From an uncultured Eubacteriales bacterium (GTDB lineage: Bacteria > Bacillota > Clostridia > TANB77 > CAG-508), in assembly GCA_949294555.1 (NCBI GenBank), contig CASFHP010000007.1:1-62176 (forward strand): 62,176 nt of DNA, in the 5' to 3' direction. The position numbers were made by a program, and so were the translations under genes. The notes under the pieces were generated by a model. The model searched no databases. It had not been told where the DNA came from and saw only the letters and a program-made list of their open reading frames with translations. The stretch's first letter is position 1, and each line of letters opens with the position of its first letter. Shown here piece after piece: positions 8,208 to 17,635 of the stretch.

Positions 8208-9341
8208 GTGAAAGTCGTTATTGCAGCAGCTGGCACAGCAGGTCATATTAATCCAGGTTTAGCAATTGCTAAGAAAATACAAGAAGAGCAAAAAGATTCT
8301 AAAATCATTTTTATTGGTACAACCAGAGGGTTAGAAAATGACTTGGTTCCAAGAGCAGGCTATGAATTAAAAACAATTGATGCTTATGGTTTAAGTAAAA
8401 AGATTTCAATTGATAATATAAAAAAAATGATTAAAACATTAAAAGGCTTTGGAGAAGCTAAAAAAATATTAAAAGAAATTAATCCAGATGTCGTAATAGG
8501 GACAGGTGGATATATTTGTGGAGCAACAATATCTGCAGCACATAAATTGAATATTCCAACATTATTACATGAAAGCAATGCTTTCCCTGGAAAAGCAGTA
8601 AAAATGTTAGCCAAAAAAACAGATACGATTTTGGTTTCTTTTGAAGATGCCATTCCAAGAATAAAACATGCAAAGAAAATTGTTTATACAGGGACACCAG
8701 TAAAAACGAAAAAACAAAATTATACGGCAGAACAAAAAAAGGAAATTATACAAAAAGCAGGATTAAAAAATGATAAGCCGATTGCATTAATTTTTGGAGG
8801 AAGTCAAGGAGCAAGAAAAATTAATGAAGCTATATTGGAAATCATACATACAGGTAAAAATAAAGATTATCAAATGATTTGGGCAACAGGGCCTAAGCAA
8901 TATGATATTATAAAGGAAAAATTAGAAGATAATAACCAAAATATTAATTATATTCAAAATACAAAAATCTTACCTTACATATATAATATGGAAGAGATTA
9001 TGAATGTCGTAGACTTAATTGTAGCAAGAAGTGGTGCTATGACGATTACAGAAATTGCAAAAGTAGGAAAACCATCTATATTAGTACCATTGCCAAATGT
9101 AAGTCATGACCATCAATTATATAATGCAAAAGTTTTGCAAAATGTTGGTGCGGCCGATATTATATTAGATAATGAATTAACTGGAGAAAAACTAAATAGC
9201 AATATAGAAAGTATAGTATTAGATAAAGAAAAGTGTAAATCTATGGGAGAAAAGGCATTAACAGTTGCAGCAAATGATGTAGAAAACAAAATTTATGCAC
9301 AAATTATAGAAACGATACAGCAGAAGCACAAATCTTCTTAA
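8208..9341 (+). CDS. murG: UDP-GlcNAc:lipid I GlcNAc transferase MurG
   Basis: Membrane-associated GT-B glycosyltransferase (377 aa) that converts lipid I to lipid II. Visible motifs are GTAGHINPGLAIA at the N terminus, ESNAFPGKA, GGSQGARKIN in the middle, and RSGAMTITEIAKVGKPS in the donor-binding C-terminal half. I place the start at GTG 8208, preceded by the extended site GAAAGGAATGAT (8190-8201) used by other genes here; the TTG at 8181 lies upstream of that site. It is the last gene of the murE operon. Confidence 0.94.
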   Translation: MKVVIAAAGTAGHINPGLAIAKKIQEEQKDSKIIFIGTTRGLENDLVPRAGYELKTIDAYGLSKKISIDNIKKMIKTLKGFGEAKKILKEINPDVVIGTGGYICGATISAAHKLNIPTLLHESNAFPGKAVKMLAKKTDTILVSFEDAIPRIKHAKKIVYTGTPVKTKKQNYTAEQKKEIIQKAGLKNDKPIALIFGGSQGARKINEAILEIIHTGKNKDYQMIWATGPKQYDIIKEKLEDNNQNINYIQNTKILPYIYNMEEIMNVVDLIVARSGAMTITEIAKVGKPSILVPLPNVSHDHQLYNAKVLQNVGAADIILDNELTGEKLNSNIESIVLDKEKCKSMGEKALTVAANDVENKIYAQIIETIQQKHKSS

Positions 9342-9411
9342 ACTAAGCTTGTTTTACAAACCATTGTAAATTACATAAGGCAAAATTAACAAGAAGGGAA
9401 TCATATAAAAA

Positions 9412-10878
9412 ATGATAAAAAGTATTCAGTTTAAAATTATAGTTGTATTCTTTTTAATTGGTATTATTGTCATTACAGGATTAGGTGTGACATATATTCA
9501 ATCAATTAATCATTTAGAAGCAAATCTTGAAAATAAAGAAATCGGAAATATAGAAGAACTTACTGCATATATCCAAGAAATGAGAGATACCAATATTACG
9601 TCTCTTATTATTGCAGGAATATTATTTGCACTAGGAGGAATTGCTATAGCAATCGTTTTGTCTCGATTTGTTATATATCCAATTAATAAATTGATTAAGA
9701 GTGCAGAAAAAATAACAGAAGAAGATAAAAAGAAAGAAAAAGATAGTACATCAAAAGAGGAATTGAAAAAAACTAAAAATAAAAAAGAAGTTACCAATAT
9801 AGAAAATGTATTAGGCATGATGACAACAGAATTAAAAGAAAAGTTAAGTGAAGTTTCTACACAAAAAAATCAAATAGAAACCATTCTGTTACATATGACA
9901 GATGGTATTATTGCCTTTAATATGGAAGGAGAAATTATTTTAATTAATCCAGCAGCAAAAAAATTCCTAAGCATCCGACCAGAAGATATCACATTTGATG
10001 ATATTTTTGGAAAGTTCAAATTGGGAATTAATATGGAAAAAATAATTTACCTAGAAAATTGGACATCCACAGAACAAAGAATTCAAGTAGAAGACAATTA
10101 TGTAAATGTATTTTTTGCTCCATTTAAAAATGAATCAGATAGGCCAAATGGTGTAATTGCCGTTATTCAAGACATTACAGAACATGTAAGATTAGACAAC
10201 ATGCAAAAAGAATTTGTAGCAGATGTATCACATGAATTAAAAACGCCAATTACTTCCATTATGGGATATGCAGATACTTTGCTAGAAGGAGAATATGACA
10301 AAGAAACGCAAGAAAAATTCTTAAATGTTATTGCTTCTGAAGCAAGAAGAATGGCAAGATTGGTTACAGACTTGTTAACATTGTCAAGATATGATAATAA
10401 TAAAAACAAAACAAAAAAGGAATCCTTTGATTTAGGAGATTTAGTAAAAAAATGTCAAGATAAATTGGCTATAGAAATTAAAAAGAAAAACCATACAGTC
10501 AATTCTTTTGTAACAGCTGATGTACCTCCTGTTTATGCGGATAAAGATGATATTGAAAGAGTCATATTAAATATTTTAACAAACAGTATAAAATATACAC
10601 CAGATGGAGGAGAAATCAAAATATATGTAGGGTTTGTGTATAATGATGCCTATATCAAAGTTTTTGATAATGGTATCGGAATTCCAGAAGAAGATTTATC
10701 TAGGATATTTGAAAGATTTTATCGAGTGGACAAGGCTCGTACGAGAGAAATGGGAGGAACAGGTTTAGGGCTTTCTATTGCCAAAGAAATACTAGATAAA
10801 AATGGAGGAAGTATTGACATCAAGAGTACAGTAGGACAAGGTACAGAAGTTGTCATTAGAATTCCAACCAAAAATTAG
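9412..10878 (+). CDS. sensor histidine kinase, WalK/PhoR-like
   Basis: Membrane sensor kinase of 488 residues. TM1 is at about 8-28 and TM2 at about 60-83, leaving only about 30 extracellular residues. Then come a HAMP linker, a PAS domain (about 145-255), HisKA with the phospho-acceptor in VSHELKTPITS (about residue 275), and a HATPase domain with NILTNSIKYTP, DNGIGIPEE and GGTGLGLSIAKEI. WalK proteins usually have a large outer PAS-like domain; this one does not, so sensing is probably membrane-proximal or cytoplasmic. No regulator gene is adjacent. The WalR/PhoP-like gene at 17927 is a plausible partner but this is not shown by position. Confidence 0.9.
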   Translation: MIKSIQFKIIVVFFLIGIIVITGLGVTYIQSINHLEANLENKEIGNIEELTAYIQEMRDTNITSLIIAGILFALGGIAIAIVLSRFVIYPINKLIKSAEKITEEDKKKEKDSTSKEELKKTKNKKEVTNIENVLGMMTTELKEKLSEVSTQKNQIETILLHMTDGIIAFNMEGEIILINPAAKKFLSIRPEDITFDDIFGKFKLGINMEKIIYLENWTSTEQRIQVEDNYVNVFFAPFKNESDRPNGVIAVIQDITEHVRLDNMQKEFVADVSHELKTPITSIMGYADTLLEGEYDKETQEKFLNVIASEARRMARLVTDLLTLSRYDNNKNKTKKESFDLGDLVKKCQDKLAIEIKKKNHTVNSFVTADVPPVYADKDDIERVILNILTNSIKYTPDGGEIKIYVGFVYNDAYIKVFDNGIGIPEEDLSRIFERFYRVDKARTREMGGTGLGLSIAKEILDKNGGSIDIKSTVGQGTEVVIRIPTKN

Positions 10879-10897
10879 AAAAAAATATATGTTTTGA

Positions 10898-10926
10898 TTG
10901 AAAAAACAAAATATATAGGGTATAAT
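10898..10926 (+). promoter_or_regulatory. sigma-A type promoter of lepB
   Basis: TTGAAA, 17 bases, TATAAT, ending 33 bases before the TTG start of the signal peptidase gene. Confidence 0.75.
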
Positions 10927-10959
10927 ATATTAGATTTTAGCAATGAAGGAGAGAGAAAA

Positions 10960-11598
10960 TTGAATCCAAAGATAAAAGAAATACTAGAATGGGTTTATTG
11001 CATTATTATTGCAGTTGTATTAGCGTTATTATTTAGGTATTATATAGGAACACCAACCATTGTACAACAAGTATCTATGAAACCAACATTAGAAGAAAAT
11101 CAAAGATTATGGCTAAACAGATGGACAAGAACGACACATACAATGCCAGAGAGAGGACAAATTATTACATTTGAAGCACCAACCAAAAAGTCTTTTTCAA
11201 GTGCAGAAATTGATACTGTAGAACCAATAGCAGTTTATGAAAATGAACCAAGCAACATATTTGGAAAATTTGTCAAATATGTATTAGAAATTGGAAAAGA
11301 TAGTTATATAAAAAGGGTTATAGCTCTTCCAGGAGAACATGTGGAAATTAAAGAAGGAAAAGTATTTATAAATGGAGAAGAATTGGATGAACCATATTTG
11401 CAAAGTGGTGTAGTAACAGATGTAGGAGAAGTGGGTTTTTCAGATTTTGTAGTACCTGAAAATACAGTGTTTGCTATGGGAGATAACAGAACACATAGTA
11501 CAGATTGTAGAGAGTTTGGTTGTATTCCTTTAGAAAAGATTGAAAGTACGGTTGCCATTAGAATTTGGCCATTAAATTTATGGGGAAAAGTGGATTAA
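10960..11598 (+). CDS. lepB: signal peptidase I
   Basis: Type I signal peptidase (212 aa) that cleaves signal peptides at the outer face of the membrane. One N-terminal membrane anchor (about residues 10-30) precedes the catalytic serine in SMKPTL. The catalytic lysine is in YIKRVIALPGE, and the conserved box GDNRTHSTDCREFG is near the end. TTG 10960 is chosen for its AAGGAG site at 10946-10951 and because it lies downstream of a good promoter; the in-frame extension to 10894 would overlap that promoter. Confidence 0.92.
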   Translation: MNPKIKEILEWVYCIIIAVVLALLFRYYIGTPTIVQQVSMKPTLEENQRLWLNRWTRTTHTMPERGQIITFEAPTKKSFSSAEIDTVEPIAVYENEPSNIFGKFVKYVLEIGKDSYIKRVIALPGEHVEIKEGKVFINGEELDEPYLQSGVVTDVGEVGFSDFVVPENTVFAMGDNRTHSTDCREFGCIPLEKIESTVAIRIWPLNLWGKVD

Positions 11599-11630
11599 AA
11601 TAGAGATGGAGGTCTCTATTTTTGTTTTTT
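11599..11630 (+). terminator. terminator after lepB
   Basis: Stem AATAGAGA/TCTCTATT (11599-11606, 11613-11620) followed by a T-rich run. Confidence 0.75.
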
Positions 11631-11637
11631 ATTGTTC

Positions 11638-11666
11638 TTGAAAAATCAATTGTTTTAGTATATAAT
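11638..11666 (+). promoter_or_regulatory. sigma-A type promoter of holB-ricT
   Basis: TTGAAA, 17 bases, TATAAT, with AAAGGAG and the TTG start of holB following. Confidence 0.75.
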
Positions 11667-11697
11667 AGTAACAGTTCGGAAAAAAGGAGCGAAAACA

Positions 11698-12594
11698 TTG
11701 AGGTTTGACGAAATTATTGGAAATGAAAAAACAAAAGAGGAATTAAAAAGAAGTCTTGAAGAAGATAAAGTTTCTCATAGTTATATGTTTATAGGAATAG
11801 AAGGGATTGGAAAACAACTAATAGCCAAAGCGTTTGCCCAAATGATATTGTGTACAAATGAAACAGAAAAAGGTTGTGATAAATGTAAATCTTGCATAGA
11901 ATTTCAATCTCAAAATCATCCAGATTTTTTATATATTGAACCAGATGGCAATAGTATCAAAATTGAACAGATACGATATTTACAAAGAAAAATACAAGAA
12001 AAACCAATCATTTCTAATAAAAAAGTATACATCGTCAACGATGCAGATAAGATGACCAAAGAAGCACAAAACTGTCTATTGAAAACATTAGAAGAACCAC
12101 CAGAATATAGTATAATTATATTAATTGGTAGTAATGAAAACGCATTTTTAAACACAATAAAATCAAGATGTATGAAATTAACATTCCAACCGATTGCGCC
12201 AGAAGAAATCAAACAATATATGGAAAAAACATATGGAATGAACAACATAAATGAAAATATGTTAGAGGCATTTCAAGGAAGTATTGGAAAGGCGATTGCA
12301 CTAAAGGATAAAAAGGAAGAATATGAAAATATAGAAAAAATGATAGAAAAATTGGACAAAACAGATATGACAGAATTAATTGGGCTAGGTTCAGCACTAT
12401 ATCAATCAAAAGAGGAAATCAATGATATATTAGAGTATATGAATATTGTTTTGTTGAAAATGACGAAAGAAAATGTGAAATATGCAAATTGTATTGATAT
12501 TGTAGAAAATACAAAAAAAAGATTGCATCAAAACGCAAATTATGATATGTGTATAGATAACATGATATTTAATATGTGGGAGGAAGTAAATTGA
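11698..12594 (+). CDS. holB: DNA polymerase III subunit delta' (HolB)
   Basis: Clamp-loader subunit of 298 residues. AAA+ fold: HSYMFIGIEGIGKQ (Walker A position), a four-cysteine zinc module around C-x8-C-x2-C-x2-C (about residues 52-66), and the Walker B/sensor region KVYIVNDADKMTKEAQNCLLKTLEEPP. The P-loop has Gln where Ser/Thr normally follows GK, so ATP is probably not bound; delta' subunits of several bacteria are likewise non-catalytic. Start TTG 11698 with AAGGAG at 11684-11689. It overlaps ricT by 4 bases, the holB-yaaT order known from Bacillus. Confidence 0.9.
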   Translation: MRFDEIIGNEKTKEELKRSLEEDKVSHSYMFIGIEGIGKQLIAKAFAQMILCTNETEKGCDKCKSCIEFQSQNHPDFLYIEPDGNSIKIEQIRYLQRKIQEKPIISNKKVYIVNDADKMTKEAQNCLLKTLEEPPEYSIIILIGSNENAFLNTIKSRCMKLTFQPIAPEEIKQYMEKTYGMNNINENMLEAFQGSIGKAIALKDKKEEYENIEKMIEKLDKTDMTELIGLGSALYQSKEEINDILEYMNIVLLKMTKENVKYANCIDIVENTKKRLHQNANYDMCIDNMIFNMWEEVN

Positions 12595-13502
12595 AAGATA
12601 TTGTAGGCGTCAGATTTAAGAAACTAGGCAAAATCTACTTTTTTAATCCAAAGAGATGGAGACTAAAAAAAGGCGATAAAGTTATTGTAGAAACAGCTCA
12701 AGGAGAAGAATTTGGAGAAGTTATGATTCCAAATAGAGCTGTGCCTGATGATAAAATTGTAGAACCATTAAAATTGGTTATCAGAATAGCAAATGGAAAA
12801 GATTATAAACGATTTGAAGAGTGTAGGGCACTTGAAAAAAAAGCATTTGAAGTGTGCAAAAAGAAAATCAAAGAACATAAATTAAATATGACTCTAACAG
12901 ATGTAGAAGTAAAATTTGATAATAGTAAAATCTTGTTTTATTTCACAGCAGATGGAAGAATTGATTTTAGAGAATTGGTAAAAGATTTAGCAGCTATTTA
13001 TAAGACAAGAATAGAATTAAGACAAATTGGTGTAAGAGATGAAGTAAGAAAAATTGGTGGAAATGGTGTTTGTGGAAGGGAACTATGTTGTTGTACATTT
13101 CTAAACGATTTTGAAGCTGTATCTATCAAAATGGCAAAAGAACAAAATATGTCATTAAATCCATCAAAAATATCTGGAAATTGTGGAAGATTAATGTGTT
13201 GCTTAAAATTTGAAAATGATGTATATGAAGAAAAATTGAAAAAATTGCCACATATAGGAGCAATCGTGAAGACAGAAGAGGGAGAGGGCGAAGTAGATTC
13301 TATTGAAACCCTAAAAGAAAGAGTAAGAGTTAAAGTTAAAGATGGAGATACATATATTTATAGAAGATATGATGTAAAAGATATTCAAGTGATAAAAGAT
13401 GAAGAAAAAGAAAGATTAGACGAGGAAGAAATTGAACATCAAAAAGAATTAGAGGAACTTGAAAATTTAGAAAAAGAAGAAGAAGGAATGAGAGAAGAAT
13501 AA
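12591..13502 (+). CDS. ricT: RicT/YaaT-like PSP1-domain protein
   Basis: 303-residue protein with a PSP1 domain and two cysteine clusters, GVCGRELCCCTF (about 165) and GNCGRLMCCLKF (about 200). These match the Fe-S binding cysteines of RicT (YaaT), part of the RicA/F/T complex that in Bacillus adjusts RNase Y activity and influences sporulation. The C-terminal 50 residues are strongly acidic and helical. Start is TTG 12591 (overlapping the holB stop as TTGA) with GGGAGGA just upstream; ricA and ricF are not in the window. Confidence 0.88.
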   Translation: MKDIVGVRFKKLGKIYFFNPKRWRLKKGDKVIVETAQGEEFGEVMIPNRAVPDDKIVEPLKLVIRIANGKDYKRFEECRALEKKAFEVCKKKIKEHKLNMTLTDVEVKFDNSKILFYFTADGRIDFRELVKDLAAIYKTRIELRQIGVRDEVRKIGGNGVCGRELCCCTFLNDFEAVSIKMAKEQNMSLNPSKISGNCGRLMCCLKFENDVYEEKLKKLPHIGAIVKTEEGEGEVDSIETLKERVRVKVKDGDTYIYRRYDVKDIQVIKDEEKERLDEEEIEHQKELEELENLEKEEEGMREE

Positions 13503-13547
13503 CCATAAGAACAATAGAGAAGCAAGAAATTAAAGGAGGTGAATATA

Positions 13548-13718
13548 ATGGCATATAAAATTACTGATAAATGTATATCATGTGGGGCTTGTGCTGCTGA
13601 ATGTCCTGTAGGATGCATATCACAAGGAGAAGATAGATTTGTTATCGACCAATCTGCTTGTATAAGTTGTGGTACATGTGCAGGTGTTTGCCCAGTAGAA
13701 GCACCAGAGGAAGAATAA
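13548..13718 (+). CDS. 2[4Fe-4S] ferredoxin (56 aa)
   Basis: Short classic clostridial ferredoxin. It has two Cys motifs, CISCGACAAECP near the N terminus and CISCGTCAGVCP near the C terminus, each ligating a [4Fe-4S] cluster. The ribosome site AAAGGAGGTG (13532-13541) is perfect and 7 bases upstream of ATG. It carries low-potential electrons in the cytoplasm; the pyruvate:ferredoxin oxidoreductase 1 kb away is an obvious donor. It may ride on the ricT transcript or have its own promoter. It is followed by a terminator. Confidence 0.95.
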   Translation: MAYKITDKCISCGACAAECPVGCISQGEDRFVIDQSACISCGTCAGVCPVEAPEEE

Positions 13719-13735
13719 AATCAAATATATAATAG

Positions 13736-13780
13736 AAAAAGTCATATCTTAGAAATAAAAAATAGATTATGACTTTTTTT
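13736..13780 (+). terminator. terminator after ferredoxin gene
   Basis: Stem AAAAAGTCATA/TATGACTTTTT (13736-13746, 13768-13778) ending in T residues. Its T run merges into the palindromic repeat at 13774. Confidence 0.65.
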
Positions 13781-13842
13781 ACGCTATAGGAGATTGCGTT
13801 TCCTATAATGTAAAAAATAAAAATTAATTGCACAGAAAAATT
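13774..13842. repeat. dispersed palindromic repeat, copy A
   Basis: A palindrome around CCTATAATGTAAAAAATA with loop TTGCG, followed by TTGCACAGAAAAATT. The same unit occurs at 20074-20161, where the first palindrome is perfect and the second is complete. Here the arms carry mismatches and the second palindrome is cut off, just before the ribosome site of the thiamine pyrophosphokinase gene. Confidence 0.65.
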
Positions 13843-13860
13843 AAGGAGAAAATTTGGAAA

Positions 13861-14509
13861 ATGGAAACATTAATTATTGCAGGTGGAGAAATCCAAATAG
13901 ACATATTAGAAAAATATTACAAAAATCATATACGGAGAGAACATCATTGCTGTAGATAAAGGATTAGAGACTTTGTACCAATTACATATTATACCAAATC
14001 ATGTAGTTGGAGATTTTGATTCAGTTTCTCCTGAAATTCTAGAATTTTATAAAAGTCAGTCACAAATTATTTTTCACAAGTTTAATGCTGAAAAAGATAA
14101 CACAGATACAGATATTGCTTTAAAGTTAGCAATTAGATTAAAAAGCTCTAAGATTATAATTTTAGGTGCATTAGGAAAAAGGATGGATCATGCGATTGCT
14201 AATATTCATATTTTAAAAGATGCTTTAGAAGCAGAAATACCTTGTCAAATTCTAGATGAATATAATCGAATTTATCTAATAAATAAAGAAATGACTTTAA
14301 GCAAAGATAAGGTTTATGGAAAATATGTATCTTTAATTCCTTTGACTAGCACAGTGGAAGGAGTAACTTTAACAGGTTTTAAATATCCTTTAAATCATTA
14401 TACTTTACCGATAGGAACTAGTTTGGGAATTAGCAATGAAATGATAGAGAATATAGCACATATTGAAATGAAAAATGGAATTTTAATTGTAATAGAGAGC
14501 AAAGACTAA
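13861..14509 (+). pseudogene. thiamine pyrophosphokinase, frameshifted
   Basis: The N-terminal frame (ATG 13861, METLIIAGGE) reads about 20 residues and then meets a stop near 13960. The family sequence continues one frame over as NIIAVDKGLETLYQL, NHVVGDFDSV, DNTDTDIALKLA and GALGKRMDHAIANI, ending at 14509. Joined, the product is about 215 residues, the normal thiamine pyrophosphokinase length; this cytoplasmic enzyme makes thiamine diphosphate from thiamine and ATP. The shift lies at about 13915-13935, near a run of five A; reading through requires removing one base. Either the gene is newly inactivated or the base is an assembly error. An internal start at the TTG near 13973 would lose the nucleotide-binding N terminus. 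Confidence 0.85.
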
Positions 14510-14539
14510 AAAAATCCAACGATTAAGTTGGATTTTTTT
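14508..14539. terminator. bidirectional terminator
   Basis: Stem AAAAAATCCAAC/GTTGGATTTTTT with a six-base loop, between the convergent thiamine pyrophosphokinase and porB genes. Confidence 0.85.
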
Positions 14540-14548
14540 GTATTGATA

Positions 14549-15505
14549 TTATTGTTTTTTGTTAGTGATTTCTTCTAAGTCTAATAATTCTTGCCATCTT
14601 TCATCTACAATTCTTTGGAAATCTTCAATCATCCACTCATTTCCAGGTTTAAACATATGTCTAAATCTTTTTTGTGGTTTTAAGAATTCTTCAATTGGTA
14701 ATTTTTTAGCAGGTTTATATGAAATATGATATACGCCATCAACAACTTCATATAAAGGCCAATAACAAGTTTCAACAGCAAGTTTATTAATTTGCATTAA
14801 ATCTTCTGTTGGATAACCCCATCCTCTAGGACATGGAGACATTACATTTAAAAATGCAGGTCCTTCTGTGTAGATAGCTTTTTCAGCTTTTTCATATAAA
14901 TCTTTAAAATTCATATAGGCAATGGTTTGAGCAACATAAGGGATATGATGTCCAACCATGATTTTTGTTAAATCTTTTCTACATTGTGTTTTTCCAGGAA
15001 TAACCGTTCCTGCAGGAGATGTAGTTGTATCTGCATATTTAGGTGTTGCAGAAGAACGTTGAATACCTGTATTCATGTATGCACCATTATCATAACATAC
15101 ATAAACCAAGTCATGTCCTCTTTCCATAGCTCCTGATAAAGATTGTAAACCAATATCATAGGTTCCACCATCTCCACCAAAAGCGATAAATTTTGTATCT
15201 CCATCAGCTGGTAATTTTCCTTGTTTTTTCATAGAAACATAAGCTGCTTCTGCTCCTGCAAGTGTAGCACCAGCACATTCAAAAGCTGTGTGAATAAATG
15301 AATCTGTCCAAGCAGTATATGGATATATAAAAGTAGAAACTTCCATACAACCAGTAGCATTGGCAACAACTGCATGGTCTTCTGGTTTCAAAGCTCTCAT
15401 GATATGTCTTGCAACAGGAGGAGCTCCACAACCAGCACACATTCTATGTCCAGAAGTAAATCTGGAAGGTTTGTTAGCAACGATTTCTTTTACATTATAA
15501 GGCAT
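14549..15505 (-). CDS. porB: pyruvate:ferredoxin oxidoreductase beta subunit
   Basis: TPP-binding subunit, 318 residues. N-terminal CAGCGAPP and later cysteines fit the PorB [4Fe-4S] ligands. GDGGTYDIGLQSLSGAMERG and CYDNGAYMNTGIQRS form the TPP/Mg site typical of pyruvate-type enzymes. Last gene of the minus-strand porCDAB operon; its ATG shares a base with the porA stop. The complex decarboxylates pyruvate to acetyl-CoA and CO2, reducing ferredoxin. Confidence 0.93.
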   Translation of the reverse strand: MPYNVKEIVANKPSRFTSGHRMCAGCGAPPVARHIMRALKPEDHAVVANATGCMEVSTFIYPYTAWTDSFIHTAFECAGATLAGAEAAYVSMKKQGKLPADGDTKFIAFGGDGGTYDIGLQSLSGAMERGHDLVYVCYDNGAYMNTGIQRSSATPKYADTTTSPAGTVIPGKTQCRKDLTKIMVGHHIPYVAQTIAYMNFKDLYEKAEKAIYTEGPAFLNVMSPCPRGWGYPTEDLMQINKLAVETCYWPLYEVVDGVYHISYKPAKKLPIEEFLKPQKRFRHMFKPGNEWMIEDFQRIVDERWQELLDLEEITNKKQ

Positions 15506-16698
15506 TATTTGTCACCTTCCTTTCTTAATCCTAAATAACGATAAGGATTGTCTATTTTTCCAGTTTTTATGATTTCTGATAAATCTGTGTAAACACTTTC
15601 AATGTCATCAGCTTTTGTATCTCTACCACCAATACCATAAACATAGTTTACAGCAGGTACATGAATATTATTTATATACATAGCAGATGTAATATCTTCA
15701 AATAAAGCACCACCAGCAGCATTTAAAGAATCTGCTTTATCTAATACAGCAATCGCTTTTAGATGTGATAATGCTTTTGAAATTTCCTCTACTGGGAATG
15801 GTCTAAATACACGAAGTTTTAATAGACCTGCTTTTACACCTTGTTCTCTTAATTTATCAACAACAAATTTTGTAGTACCAGCTGTTGAATTCATACAAAC
15901 AATAGCGATTTCCGCGTCATCTAATTTATATTCTTCAAAAAGACCATATTTTCTACCAGTCAATTTTTCAAAATCTTTTGCTACATCTAAAATAACTTGT
16001 TTTGCATTTTTCATAGCTTCTGCTTGTTGTGCTTTATGTTCAAATAAATAAGCTTGTAAATCTAATGGTCCAACAGCGATTGGTTCATTTCTATTTAATA
16101 AATAATGTTCTGGTTTATATGTACCAACAAATTCTTTTACTTTGTCATCTTCTTCTAATTCTATGTTTTCGATAGAATGAGAAGTGATAAATCCATCTTG
16201 GCAAACCATTAATGGAAGCATTACATTTTTGTTTTCTGCAATTCTATGTGCCATTAAAAGGTTATCATAAGCTTCTTGGTTGTTTTCTGAAAATAACATA
16301 ATCCAACCAGCATCTCTAACACCCATTGCGTCTGAATGGTCATTATGAATGTTCAAAGGTCCTGATACAGCTCTGTTTACTAATGACATAACAATTGGCA
16401 AACGTAAACTAGAAGCAATATATATCATTTCCCACATTAAAGATAATCCATTGGCAGATGTAGCTGTCATAGCTCTTGCACCTGCTGCTTCTGCACCAAT
16501 ACAAGCACTCATAGCACTATGTTCACTTTCAACAGCAACAAATTCTGTATCTACAAGACCATTATCAACAAAAGTTGAAAAGTATTGTGGAATTTCTGTT
16601 GAAGGTGTAATAGGGAAGGCTGCAACAACATCAGGATTAATTTGTTTCATAGCAGTTGCTGCTGCTTCATTACCACTTAATCTTTCTCTAATACTCAT
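15505..16698 (-). CDS. porA: pyruvate:ferredoxin oxidoreductase alpha subunit
   Basis: 397-residue alpha subunit with the pyrimidine-binding domain of TPP-dependent oxidoreductases: AAFPITPSTEIPQ, ESEHSAMSACIGAEAAGAR, TSANGLSLMWEM, and the pyruvate-type stretch PLNIHNDHSDAMGVRD. ATG at 16698 follows the porD stop by one base and has GAGGAAGG upstream; longer in-frame starts (GTG/TTG) overlap that ribosome site. Central to acetyl-CoA and reduced ferredoxin supply in this anaerobe. Confidence 0.93.
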   Translation of the reverse strand: MSIRERLSGNEAAATAMKQINPDVVAAFPITPSTEIPQYFSTFVDNGLVDTEFVAVESEHSAMSACIGAEAAGARAMTATSANGLSLMWEMIYIASSLRLPIVMSLVNRAVSGPLNIHNDHSDAMGVRDAGWIMLFSENNQEAYDNLLMAHRIAENKNVMLPLMVCQDGFITSHSIENIELEEDDKVKEFVGTYKPEHYLLNRNEPIAVGPLDLQAYLFEHKAQQAEAMKNAKQVILDVAKDFEKLTGRKYGLFEEYKLDDAEIAIVCMNSTAGTTKFVVDKLREQGVKAGLLKLRVFRPFPVEEISKALSHLKAIAVLDKADSLNAAGGALFEDITSAMYINNIHVPAVNYVYGIGGRDTKADDIESVYTDLSEIIKTGKIDNPYRYLGLRKEGDK

Positions 16699-16699
16699 A

Positions 16700-17002
16700 C
16701 TATTCAACACCTTCCTCTCTCATTTCAATGGCACCGAAAGGACAAACTTTGGCACAAACACCACAACCTTTACAGTAATCATAATTGAAATCTTTTCTTT
16801 TTAAATCTTCTTTTCCTACTGGAATGGCATCTTCTGGACAAACAGGGAAGCAAAGTCCACATTGTTTGCATTTATCTGACAAAAATACAGGATAAGAACT
16901 TCTCCAGTCGCCTGTCTTAAAGTCTCTTGCATTACCAGCAGTATAAATATCTCCACCAGGAGTTAGTTTCTCCATTGGTGTATTGGCATTTATATCTGTC
17001 AT
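16700..17002 (-). CDS. porD: pyruvate:ferredoxin oxidoreductase delta subunit
   Basis: 100-residue ferredoxin-like subunit with two 4Fe-4S motifs, CKQCGLCFPVCP and CKGCGVCAKVCP, which pass electrons out of the complex. AAGGAGG lies before its ATG. In many clostridia these domains are fused into one large pyruvate:ferredoxin oxidoreductase chain; here they are separate genes as in Thermotoga and archaea. Confidence 0.94.
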   Translation of the reverse strand: MTDINANTPMEKLTPGGDIYTAGNARDFKTGDWRSSYPVFLSDKCKQCGLCFPVCPEDAIPVGKEDLKRKDFNYDYCKGCGVCAKVCPFGAIEMREEGVE

Positions 17003-17015
17003 AATTAAATCCTCC

Positions 17016-17597
17016 TTATTGAATTTTCTTAACTTCTTTTAAAGCCATCTCTAAAGCTTTCATATTTCCATCTATAACTTCAGGCTTTTTCGCAAATTTA
17101 TGTTTAAAAGAACCTTTCATATCTTCTAATAATTCATCATCTGTCATAATTTTACTAACCTTAACAATTGCAGCTAGCATAGGGGTATTTGGAAAATATC
17201 TTCCTAGAGCTTCTTCTGAAATCTTTCTAGCGTCAATTGTATAAATTTTTCCAGAATATCCTTTTAACGCTTTTTTCAAATAATCAGCAGATTTTGTTGT
17301 GTTAATAACAATTGCTCCTGTTTCCTTTAGACCAGAAGTAACATCCACTGATTCTAAAAGTGTGTCATCAACAACTACCACATAATCTGGTTCATAAATA
17401 TTACTATGAATTGTGATAGGTGTTTCACTAATTCTGTTATAAGCAGTAATAGGGGCACCCATTCTTTCAGGACCATATTCAGGAAATCCTTGAATATATT
17501 TACCAGTATTAAATGCAGCATCAGCTAATAATAAAGATGCTGTTTTGGCACCTTGGCCACCTCTACCATGCCATCTAATTTCTATCATGTTATCCAT
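17016..17597 (-). CDS. porC: pyruvate:ferredoxin oxidoreductase gamma subunit
   Basis: 193-residue gamma subunit, first gene of the operon. It begins MIEIRWHGRGGQGAKTAS, the glycine-rich start of this family, and contains FPEYGPERMGAP. I choose the ATG at 17597 because AAAGGAGG lies 10 bases upstream; the TTG two codons earlier is too close. A strong promoter lies on the minus strand at 17636-17664. Confidence 0.92.
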   Translation of the reverse strand: MDNMIEIRWHGRGGQGAKTASLLLADAAFNTGKYIQGFPEYGPERMGAPITAYNRISETPITIHSNIYEPDYVVVVDDTLLESVDVTSGLKETGAIVINTTKSADYLKKALKGYSGKIYTIDARKISEEALGRYFPNTPMLAAIVKVSKIMTDDELLEDMKGSFKHKFAKKPEVIDGNMKALEMALKEVKKIQ

Positions 17598-17635
17598 TCT
17601 CAAATTGCCTCCTTTTATTAAAATTTTACGACTTT

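Noticed and set aside
13973..14509. Thiamine pyrophosphokinase starting at TTG 13973 as a complete short gene
   Set aside because: No ribosome site there and the upstream sequence clearly encodes the missing family N terminus in another frame.
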